Origin: Ophioderma brevispina
Taxonomy: Eukaryota; Echinodermata; Ophiuroidea; Amphilepidida; Ophiodermatidae
Assembly: GCA_023653785.1 (NCBI GenBank)
Contig: JAMKCH010019724.1
Span: 62,001-126,000 of the forward strand
Direction: 5' to 3'
DNA: 64,000 nt
Part shown: piece after piece, positions 48,800-60,700 of the stretch
How the letters are laid out: each line of letters begins with the position of its first letter
Numbering within the stretch: position 1 is the stretch's first letter
Translations under genes and position numbers: made by a program
The notes under the pieces: generated by a model
The model's database searches: none
What the model saw: only the letters and a program-made list of their open reading frames with translations
What the model was told of the DNA's origin: nothing

Positions 48800-51000
48800 A
48801 CACACACCCATGCACACACACACACGAGCGCGCGCGCGAGAATACACGTGTATTTTATAATTGTAAGCAAACAATAAGTTGCATAATGTGAAATAACAGA
48901 CAGAAAAGATTACTTCGAAAATAACACGTGAAATCCAAAACACGTCAGCACATTTATTGAAGGTCTACGATACTCATACAATATTTAAACATAATATGCC
49001 AAAAGAGATCAACTATGTAGCCTAATTAGTTTACACAATAATGAAATATATAGTGCTTATTTAGCACAGATTTCCTATAAAAAACAAATATAACACCTAC
49101 ACCACGTCCTTGTAGCACCAGCGTTACCTGGATCAAAATCTCTTTGTAAAATTAGCGAGAATATGATTTCTTTAAGGTGATACAGCAATACTTGTTTAAT
49201 GGCGGTATGAGTTTGGTGTATAATTATACCTTGATTAGGGCGTTTCTAGCGAGTGCGAACAATTACTGGGTATTTAGCGCTTCCTTAGTGTAATACCTAC
49301 AGAGTTAACATACAGCCTAAAGCATGGCGTGTCTGCGATGTACATAACTAAACGTGTAACTTGTTACACATGTTTTAAGTAGCAGCTTTAAGCGTATATA
49401 TTAAGACACGAACTGTTTATAGGATACACGCTGTCTGTAAATTTACACAAAACTCACACGCTTACTTGTTAAAAATGCAATAGCAATCTCGCAGCTCAAA
49501 CAGGCAAAGTTTATTTTTGAACAAAATCTACCTAATTTTTGCAAAACAATCTCAAATAACTCTTGTTTTATATGAATGCACTAAGAAATTTACTCCCCAC
49601 CTATGACGAATCCTTTCGTGTTCAGCCAATCTTCAGGGGGTTACCCTTAACTATAGAAGGAGCTACAAATAGGCGATATATATATGCTCGAAGAAATTTC
49701 CTATTAAATTAACGAAATTAAGTGATAACTAGCCCATCCCGTTTTTTGAGAGTTTCAACTATGACTTACCTAATTTACAGGTTTCCCTATCTCGCTTCGG
49801 TCTTAATATCGGTGAGGGGTCCAAACAGTTAAGAAAAGGTCAAATGATGACCTCATATTTGATGGCGCTGACCTTTGAACTCAGACGCGGAAGATGACAA
49901 GTACGAATATCCTGTACTAATGTAATTTTGCCTTTGTCGAGGCTGCTGCGAGTGGGCTCGATATCACAAGTAACTTTCCAAGGAAGCACTTGGGGTGTTT
50001 AAAAGCACAACGAGCTAGTGACAACGATTCTTTTGACAGCACAACGGACATGCTTTAAATTGCTTTAAAGTGAAAGTATTCGGACGGTCTCTGGTGCGCC
50101 GAAGGGCTTAAATCAGCTGTCCTGATGACGTCACTAATAAGAGTAGTTCTAAAAAAGTTATTATTCTGGGGTATAAGCGTTCTACAGGATGGTAAAGGTG
50201 TGCTAAGTTGAGCTGATTTAATTAGAAGCTAAATCAGCCATAATGTACAAAATTGTATTCTTTCATCATTTGCAAAAATTGGTTTCATATCTATGTAAGA
50301 ATTTACTACTCTAGCAAAACAAAAATGTAGAAACAACTGGTGCACTTAGATGACGAACTTTCATGTGCAACAAAATTATTGATATACTTTCAAGAGTATG
50401 TCTCAATTACTTGTGGAGTAATTAAGCTTGTAGATACTAATTAAGGGTACATATGACTTGCACTCTGATTTGAAAAAAAAAATGTGAATGTAACAAAGTG
50501 TTATGTTCGTAGTTACGACTTAAAAATGCTTTTTAATGCAACAAATATTTTTAGGCGGTAATGCAACAAAGTCGTATCATCATTGACGACATTTAAAGAA
50601 AAGTGTTCCTTTAATTTTTAAACCTACTTTTGCGCATATTTTGCTTACCAATTAATTAAACATGTTAAATCACAACTGAAGTGAATAAGCCTTAATCGAG
50701 GGTCTTTATGTAATAAAAGATCATATAATATTTTCTGTTTTGCACAACAGAATATACAAGCTTTCTGATACGTTGAATCAGGACAGCATGGAAGTTCAAA
50801 ACTCAGCCTTTTTTGTCCTATCAACCTCTTGAAACGTTCTCGGCAAGTGCAAAATTTAAAGACACTATCAGTGATTCACTCAAAAGTGCAAAATTTAAGG
50901 ACTTTGTATCCTCAGGAAATACCCTTGTGTGCCTTTAAATAAAGTTAAAATATAACGTATGAAAAACTATTTTCATTGCGTGCAAAAATAGTTTTCATTT
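48800..51000. other. AT-rich upstream intergenic region
   Basis: No gene or repeat family is recognised. It carries the distal upstream sequence of the alkaline phosphatase gene. Confidence 0.45.
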
Positions 51001-51054
51001 AAATGTGCTTCATCCGATTACAAACATATATTTTTCTGTATTTTGGAGGAAATG

Positions 51055-51108
51055 GCATCGCCAGTATACCTTGATTCCAAAATTTCGTTTGGATCTGCGA
51101 GAGAGGAG

Positions 51109-51146
<38 letters not shown>

Positions 51147-51420
51147 GAGAGAGAGAGCGAGAGAGAGAGAGAGAGAGAGAAGGGAGAGACAATCTTGTAG
51201 CCATAAAATAGAAATAACAGCGCCAACATACATTGATTCCAAAATTTCGTTTTAATCTGCGAGAGAGCGAGAGAGAGAGAGAGAGAGAGATGATCGAATC
51301 GAGAGAGAGAGAGGGGAGGCGAGAAAGAGAGAGAGAGAGAGAGAAGGGAGTGAGAAATGAGAGAGAGAGAGCAAGAGAGAGAGAGAAGAGAGAGAAGGGA
51401 GAGACAATCTTGTAGCCATA
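51055..51420 (+). repeat. Tandemly duplicated (GA)n unit upstream of ALP
   Basis: The order TTGATTCCAAAATTTCGTTT, GCGAGAGAG...(GA)n, GGGAGAGACAATCTTGTAGC is present twice, starting near 51070 and 51232. Each copy holds a long interrupted (GA)n tract. The array lies about 275 bp upstream of the presumed start codon, so it could contribute to promoter architecture, which is inference. Ser/Leu- and Arg/Glu-rich frames here are translated microsatellite. Confidence 0.9.
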
Positions 51421-51694
51421 AAAATGTAGGAATACATTGCAAATATGTATTCAAAAAGAGGAGATGACGGAAAATGCAAACGGACAGAGATCATGCAGTA
51501 GAAAGGTCATTACATACTTCATCAAGTCACCGTTGGTCATTATCGTCTGGTCACTGCTATCCTGAGAGCTGCTATCTGCATTTGTAAACACGTGTTACTG
51601 CATTTGTCTTTCTCACCCATGTCCGAAAATTATCTGTTCAAAAGCGATAGGGTAATACACCACTGCGGAGACTGAATACCACTGAATGCTAAAT

Positions 51695-51755
51695 ATGGCA
51701 TTCCTCCGTTGTTTTACAGTTTGTCTTGCTGTATTGGGCGTTTGTCTTGGCCAAC
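51695..51755 (+). CDS. ALP: ALP exon 1: signal peptide
   Basis: This encodes [20 protein letters not shown], a short basic start followed by a hydrophobic core and a small-residue end, a typical secretory signal. It ends in phase 1 before a GTGAGT donor at 51756. In exon 2 the AG ending at 52408 gives Pro-Ala-Glu after Gln, while the alternative AG ending at 52414 also keeps frame. Confidence 0.85.
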
Positions 51756-54700
51756 GTGAGTTTTCTTTTGTGTTTTTCACGTGAAAAACGCATCTTTCAC
51801 ATTCTAAGAATTAAGGGGGTGCGTGGGGTGTGGATTGGGTTGGTGGATGCGAGAAGGTTTGCCTTTATAGATTGTGTACGCCTACTTGGATAGTGGTATT
51901 AAACCAGTTTAAAGGTAATTCGGGAATCGCGTACTCGTATGTGATTCGTGTAATTATTCTTTAATTTGTTCCAAAGACATGCGAAGCTGTTTATTTGATT
52001 ACTGTTTTTCGTTAAAAATTCTTATTTAGAATGATTTGGAAACATTGATATTATCAGCATGCCTTCAGTTGCTTTGCTCAGATAACCCCTTTTATTCCTG
52101 GTAGATTCTGTGGTGGTTATAAAACATTTAAGTTGCTGGTCAAATAAAAAAAAACACTCATTTAGTAGGACTAGACTTATTTGGACTCATTGGATTGCAT
52201 TTTTGCGCTGATTGCGAATTAGGTCTGGATATGAAAACATGTAATTTTGAAATATTTTTGAATTTGAGCGGCTAAGTTTGACTGGAGGATACAGCGGGTT
52301 AGGTACATTGTACCTGTTGAGATTTGGATATGTCTTTTGTTCATCGATGGCAAATGATGTCAAAAATAATTAAAACTTTGAATTTGGATTTTCAATATTA
52401 TAACACAGCTGCAGAATACTGGTTTGATCAGGCCAAATTGACTCTTCAAAATGCACTGAAACTGGAGAAACTCAATCAAAACGTGGCGAGAAATCTTGTA
52501 ATCTTTCTTGGAGATGGCATGAGTTTACCCACCGGTACCGCCGCTCGCATTCTGAAGGGACAACAAAACGCACAACCTGGAGAAGAAGGTTATCTATCTT
52601 GGGAAACTTTTCCACATTTTGGACTATCTAAGGTGAGTGAAATTTAAAAGTGTGATCGAGAAATCTGGTCATTTTTCTCGGAGATGGAATGAGTTTGCCC
52701 ACTGTTAGCTACTGTTACTGCAGCTCGAATTTTAAAGAGGCAACAAAACCACCAAAGCGAAGAAGAAGGATGGCTGTCTTGGGAGACATTTCCACATTTT
52801 TGAATGGCTAAGGTGAGTTAAAGCAATAATAGCACATTTTTTGAAGAGCGCCCCCAATTTTTCAAAAATTTTGAGATTGGTAACTGGCTAGTAAACTATA
52901 CATGTGAATGGTTAAGCTCGAAAATGTCTATGTGTCGCAAACGAAGGAATTTTGTAATTAGAATAATTAATATCGGAGATCTCCGATAATAATTCAAAGG
53001 CTGCTGTAAAGGGTCTTCCAATATGAAATAGCCGGGAAAAAGCGCCATGTATGTGTCTACGCTCATCCATTAGTTGTTTTATTGGTCAGGCAAGTCAAGT
53101 TTAGAGGTAATTTTCTTGAGGTGGCACTATTTCATCATGGACGGACATAAAACTTAGCATTTCCAGCTCTGTCGTTAAGTACAATCTGGGATCCCAATTC
53201 TATTTACAAAATCGCTTATTTTATGATAAATACGCATTTTTTAGCATTCTCGTTCGCAGGTATAGTTTCCTAGACAATTACCAACATAACTGTGCAAAAA
53301 TATCAAATTTTGAAAATTGGGGGCGCTCTTCAAACATATGCTGTTATTGCTTTAAGTTAGGCTCATGTTTGTCTTTTACAATTCAATTACTTCGCAATGT
53401 ATTCCAAGTACTTTAGGAGCTTTGAGACAATTGATGTCTGCCCAATACAACATAACAGGTTCTTTATAAACTAATTCAAATTACTACAGACTGTCTACCC
53501 AAACAAACTATACAATCAAAGATTATTTTGGCCAAAAATTTAAGTTCACCTCAACTGGAAGTTAACTGATTCTTTTTAGAAATGTTTCACCTTTAGTGTG
53601 ATTTTTAGTTGTTGTAATTTGGGTGTCTGGTTGAAGAGTTATGGCCAGTTGTCTGAGCTGAGACACTTGAAAAACTTGTTGGTCCAGTTTCTGCTATCCC
53701 GATGTCAACAGAGTTGCCATTAAAAATCAACTTCAAGACATTCTTTATTGAAAATTAAAATAAAAAAATGGGCTGATGGGTATTAAGTGCTGCTCCTTGT
53801 GATATAGCATCATTTAAAAGTTTAAAATGTCATATTTGCCAATAAAATACATTAACATTAGAACATTGAATTCCAAACAGTCTTGTTGTGGCGGCCTTAC
53901 TCCAGGTTTCAGCATGTGTAGAACCATAAAAATAACACTCGGTGAAAGTAAACGGAGGCCTTTGAACACCAACATTCCTTTCCTTTATTGTTCTTTATTC
54001 AACAGTGGTTTCTTCATTATGTTCCTCCCTGGCATCTTGGAGGTAGTGGGAAATGGGGGAGGGAATCCTTATGACTAGACGGACAAAATGGCAACTTTTT
54101 CAACATGTTTGGAGTAGTTTAAACGTTTTACCCTGTGTAACCTTAACGTGACACCACAATTTGAGACCACTAACTACCTTGCATTGATATAGAAGCTCCA
54201 TACTATAAAATACCAAAGGTGTCAAACCTTATGTAGGCGGGCATGAATGAACTCTATAATGACCCTATGATATCCCGCTCTTGCTCTTTGTGCAAAAGGT
54301 GTAAGAAATGTCTCAAATTATTCATTTTGACAAAAGGATTAAAATAAAGAATAATTTTGACTGTATCATATTCTGAGGTAAATGGCCATTCAATGTGCTA
54401 ATGTCCTTACATAGACTTCTGACCTATTTGGTGACATAACGTGAAAACTAAAGTAGATGGTAAAAACTATTTCCTATTTCCATTGCCTTATCTAGATGAA
54501 CAATTTGCTTCACCTTTTACTAAAGTCTGAGTCAATTTGATTTTTTTGTACCTTGTGCAATTTGATATTACCTTTTTGGTCAATTTTCACCAATTTGATC
54601 CCATAATGCCATAACTCCAAAACCATAGGTCGTACATGAACAAACTATACATAATGAAATCCTTATAACCAGACAAACAATTTGGTATACTTTTCAACAA

Positions 54701-57700
54701 GATTGGAACTGAGCCTCACTAGGCCTCACTATGAAACACGAGAAATCTTCGATGCTCCTATAGCCAAAAATCTTTCTGTGGACGTGTCTTAACTTTGTGG
54801 TAAATTTTAAAGAGTTATCATCAAATGCACAATTGCCCCACAATTTGTCACGAATCTGCTCTGCTAACCATTCCTTTGCACGTCCAAAATGGCCGCCAAT
54901 CAGTGGATCAAAATTCTGTAGACTTTACCAATGTGTGTTTTAAAATTATAAACCTGAAAATTCAATTTTATCTCAGTGAATAGATATTCACCAGCGATAA
55001 TTTGATTAAAATATAAGTACAATCATGAATAAACAGAATGCCCTATAAATATTTCAAAATGTTCAATTATATAATGTCTCATGGAGAAAATGGGCGTGTA
55101 ATAACCAAGTAGCCAGAAGGCAACTTGCGCACAGTAAGGGTTAAAAGAGAAGCTCTGCAAGCGTTTGTGTGATTTTGGCCCGATAATATGGTCCAGGATA
55201 ATCTGTTCCCGGAGCATAAATAATTTGGAAGCATATTTGACTATGCTACTGGAGTATATGTGTTTAAATTTGACTTGGAATATTTGACTTCAGATTATTT
55301 ATGCTCCAGGACCATATTATCTGACCAAAATCGTACAAAAGCGCTCTGCAACAAAACTACTATACAAGAAATACCTCAATTGGACGATTCACTGACGCTT
55401 TCTTTAGACTATCGCACAGTATCATTTCCTTAAAGTGATTTATTGGTATGAATTTATCGGCACATAATGAAATATCCCTAAATAAAACGTACCAGATGGT
55501 TTTCATGGCCATTGGAGTATTCCTTGCGCAAAAAAAATCCAGATTATTCCGACAAATGTACACAACTGTACAGCAATCATGGAAGCTACCATGTTTATTC
55601 CCTGTGGTATATTTACAACGCCGCATTCAATACCGAAAAAGAAGCCAGCGAAAATATATCACGTGACTTCAGCAAGTTTGCCACAAGCCTCATCCTTGTG
55701 AACTTCGTTGAGCACACAAAGGATAGGAGCGAAGTTCGTTTAGAATTTTTTATTGCAAAAAAAACTACCCTTTTAAAGCTCGTGGAGTTTGAGAAAAATG
55801 TAAAGAGGGGTGTTTTAGATATCATTTGTGATTAACAAAGGTTTTTGTTGGCCTAAACACTAACAATCCATGAAAACGTGGACATTTGAAAAGGGGTCGC
55901 GTAATATTTATAGTTTTATCGCAGTCGCACCTTAACCACTGACCTCTATACAATTGATTGGCTACACAAATTATTGTATATTAGATGAATGGAGCAACGG
56001 GCGGACATCTTGGTCTACCGAACACAATAGCATTCCAGAGACACCTGTTTAACAGAAGTTGTATCCCGGGTGCAAGTTTTAGAGACATGCCATCCCATAC
56101 GCGCAAATACAATGAGCTCACTGAATTGGCTTGATTCTGTAGTCTGTTATGTCGCTTGTCCACATTTCAATGGGAACAAATTTTGCATAAATGACCGGCT
56201 CTTAAAACCACCTGCTTGGGCTCTTTTGGATGACCAATATGGCCGTCAGTGCCTCAATTACGAAGCTCAGGTTTCCAATCCATTGTCTAGAGATCAGTGT
56301 TCGAAACCCACTAATGCGCGGTTCAGCAATCTACGTACTTTTCAATGTACCGAGTAGCGCTTCTTTGTATGATGAAGAGTTTCCTAATTTTATTTTAAAA
56401 ACTATATTTCTCAAGAATCCCAGGCTCATTTTATAAAAAACTAGGCACAAATGTATGCCATTTTTGATAAATTTATATATTTTAAAGGAAACGTTAAATT
56501 AAAGCTGTGTTTTTAATTTCAATGTTAAAAGTAACCGCGATAGTCTTTCATACAGGCCAGAACTTGACTAACCACCAATCATCTTTCAATTGCTGTGAAA
56601 GACTAAACATGGCTTGTGGCAAAACGATAGCGTAAAAATAAACATGGCGGCTTCGTTAAATCGTCTACTGCTTCGAAAGTTAAGCACGAAAACGGTGTTT
56701 TCTTCGGAAGGAATACTCCAATAACCATGAAAACCATCTGGTACGTCATATTTAGGGATATTTCATTATAATGTGCCGATATATTCATACCAATAAATCC
56801 CTTTAACAAAGCTCATAGAGGAGCAAAATGAGCGCAGTTCATGATTATGTCATTCCGTTTTAACGAAACAGACGTACAACACCGATGCACAAGTTCCAGA
56901 TTCAGCTGGTACAGCGACGGCTTTTCTCTGTGGTACCAAAACAGATTCTGGCATTGTCGGTTTGGATGCAGATGCCAGTTATGGTGTATGTTCCAGTGCT
57001 ACAGGCAACGAAGTGGAGTCTATCTTGAAGCTGGGAAGAGATGCAGGTACACTTTATTATGCCATTTGTTTTCAATGGTAGCAACTATAACAAATGACAT
57101 CAGAGGACTGCGTTACCTGAACAATGTAACCTATCAATAAGAACATTTCGGTTTTTTAAAGAAAGTGTAAATAACTCAAGAATAATGGTTAAAAGAAGAC
57201 AACGGAGAAGGGGTAGAATAGGTTGAGAGATGTAGAATAAGACAATACAAAAAAAAAAAAGAATGAGCCTCTTCAATGGCTAAGTATTTGTAGCTGAAGG
57301 GTAGCAATGCTTTGGTACGCTTCTTTACAAGCGAGGTGTTAAATGGAAGAGCAAGATTAGGCAACAAAATGCATATTTTGAAAACTTTCAAAATTATCGG
57401 ACTTTGGCACGATACTGATCGAAAAACATGCCGAGATACTTTTTGTGCCAACTGTATATGGATAACGTATAGTTGCTGTCGAGACTGTAACGGGCTGTTT
57501 CAGATATTATTTACACTCCCCTTAAAGAAGACGTGTCATTTTACATAGAGAGAAGTAGATCATTGGCGACTACCACCAGCGTCGTTTACCTTCACAGCTC
57601 GTCCATCCGTTTTAGAATGTGCACTCTTGGTGTAGTTTCTCTTGGAAGATAACGGGGATGTCAGAAAAAGTTATAGTGCTTGGTAGGCAACTTCAGAGGT

Positions 57701-60700
57701 TCCTGGACTTCTGACCAGGCTTTGGTGGATTCAACTAGTTTTGCGTGACCACAACCGTCTCACTTCCCTCTGAGTTGACGTTTGGCATTGGTATCAAAGT
57801 CATCCCTTGGAAGGCTTTTGAGTTTCTGCTAAGCCAGATAGCATAGCTTCCTCTCAAGGCTGTCTTTGCTGCACGGTCCATAATCTTCTTCCTCTTTCCC
57901 TTTGGAATGCCGAGAGCTGAGAGGCAGTTTGGCAGGGATGTATTATACAAGCCTCGGCTTCATATCTCAATAGGGAAGTAGTGAGTGGTCCATGAGCGGT
58001 TCTCACATTCTGCAACAAGTTCACTATATTTGCATTTCTTTCTCATATTTGCATCAGCCAGGTTTTGTTCAATTGGCACTGTCAGTTCTATAAGTACTGC
58101 TATCTTGGCTAATTCTGAGTAGATGATATCTGGTCGTTTTGCAGTCTCCATAATTTGTGGAGGGAATATAATTGGATTGTGTTCTTCACCCATAAGAAAC
58201 TTCCAGTCACTGGCCTGGCTCAGAATTCGAACTGGCATTGCACTTGGTAGCAGCACAGGTTGATTTCTGTAAGCTTTCCCTTCATTTGTTTGGAATAGTA
58301 TTGCTAGGACCTTTTCTTGGCCAGTAGCACACGATAAGCTTGTGTTGGCTTCTGTAATGTAAGGAAGAAGACTCTCGGCAATTGCTCCGAGTGTTTGATC
58401 GTGTCTCCAGTTATATCTTCCACTATCAAGAGAGTGCTTACAGCCATTCAAGATATGAAAGAGGGTGCAGTGCTGATGGTTGCATACCTGGCACAGACCT
58501 AAGTTGGTTTTTCCCCAGAGCTTATGGTTGGCTGGAGTTGGGAGTGTGTTGTTGATAGAGTTCACATGAAATGCAAGTAGTTCAGGAGACCACATGAAAA
58601 TAAATATCTCAGAGCAGAATTTTATGCTAAACAAAATGGGAATTCCCAATTAAGCATGTGGTGGAAAATAGTTCTCTGTTAAATTAATGCACTAACATTC
58701 AGAAATATTTTACAAATTTTTTCTTTTTTGCTTATAAAAAACCCACTTCGCGAAAACCGACAAGAAAATATATGACAATAGTGTAGGGTATTTTTTTTTA
58801 TTTTGCGATAAGGGAATTGACGCTTCTTTTTCCTTCTGCAGCTAGCACAATTCCATCGTTGTTGTTGTTTTTTTTAGGAAAATCTGTTGGTATCGTGACA
58901 ACAGCACGTATGACTCACGCTACACCTAGTTGTGCTTATGCTCATTCACCTGCCAGAGGCTGGGAGTCAGACTGGGATGTATGGCCTCCAGAGGAGAGAG
59001 CCTGCAAGGATATAGCTCTGCAGTTCCTTGAAAATGTCGATATTCAGGTATTTTAAAATATTGAAGAGGTTATTAAGAAGGAAAAAAATATACTCGCCCA
59101 CGTTGTAATCGTCATTCAAATCAAATATAATGCGTGACCTCGAAGAATTTGTACTGTTGTTCAATGTGCGACTGCATTTGGTGGGCTACTTCAAAACAAC
59201 TGTTTATAGCACATTAGCACGTGTATGTTGTTCTTTTGAAAGTCTTAAGCAGAGTTTAGTAATCGTATTTTGGATATGCAACTTACAGAACATTGAAAGC
59301 GCTGGTCTGAAACCTCTCAGAGCCTTGCATCTCAAAAAGATACAAGTCCTACATTGTAAAAAAATACTATAAATTTTACAGGAAAATCCTGGAAGCAATT
59401 CTGCCAACAAATTACCGTAAAATTTAGAGTATAATGTTTGGTGAGTTATTACAGAGATTGTGAACGTGTGTAGAGTAAAAAAAGCACTGACGAACACCCT
59501 AACTTAGTAGGCCTATCCACAAATGTTTGCAGTGCATATACTGTAAAATTGACAGTTTGTTGTAAAATGCATTACATCAAACTGTAAAATATACAGTAAA
59601 TTTGAATGAAAACCTGTAAAAGCTGTATTTTTACGGGGTTTTGTTGGCAGAATTGCTGCCAGGATTTTCCTGTAAAATTTACAGTATTTTTCCCTGTAAA
59701 TTTTAGTACTTAATCGTATAATTGAAGATTCATCGGTGTATATTAATGTTGTTACTCATTAAAATTCGAATAAAGGCTTCATTTTAAAATTTTGTCATTA
59801 AAGGCCTGAAATATTGGACATAAAATTTACATTACTTTCCAAATTACTATCCAAATTACAGCCAATACTGTAATTTTTTACAGGATTTTCCTGTAACTTG
59901 CACTGTAATTTTTTGCTCTTCTATTGCTCTTCTACAAACCCAGGCTTGTTAGCTCAATTTGCAAGAGCGCCGTGCTAGTATTACGGAGATTGCCGGTTCG
60001 AGGCCGGCCAAGCACACGTTTTATTTTCAACACTTGTGTGCGCTGACTATCTCCAGGGAAAGATAAATATTCACCATATTCTTTTGTTTTACCTATACAA
60101 TTATGGGCATTTCACAGTGAATTGATTTTAATTGTAAATACATTTCCTATGTATGTATGCATTATACATGTATAATTGTTAATGTATAGCGGGGCACTGT
60201 GCTAGAACAGACTCGGCTCAATCAGGTAACCCTGGGTAAATGTTGCCAAATTAAATAAAAATGAAATATTAAAAAAAACCTGGGTTACCCAAATAAGTCT
60301 GGAAACAGCAAGACATTTTCATTGGAATACTTCACAGTGTGATCCACTCAACTCTCTAGGTTGCATTGGGTGGCGGACGTGAAAAATTCATGAGAAACGA
60401 CCAGTATGATCCCGAATTTGGTAGTCCAGGAGAACGGGAAGACGGTAGAGATCTCATTCAGGAATGGGTCGATGCCAAATCAAAACTAGGTACAGCCAAA
60501 TACGTGTGGGAAAAATCGGCCTTTGATGCTATTGACGCAGCTAATGTTGACTACCTTCTTGGCAAGTATATCTGAAATTAATATGCCTAATGCCTATCCC
60601 GTCGTTGTTGTCGTCGTCGTCGTCCTCCTCCTCCTCCTCCTCCTCCTCCTCCTCCTCATCATCATCATCATCATCATACTCACACTCACACTCACACTCA

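Noticed and set aside
50999..51494. Ser/Leu-rich and Arg/Glu-rich frames
   Set aside because: Translated (GA)n tract.
52650..52812. Mutually exclusive alternative exon of ALP
   Set aside because: No acceptor of its own, in-frame stop and frameshift; better read as a broken duplicate.
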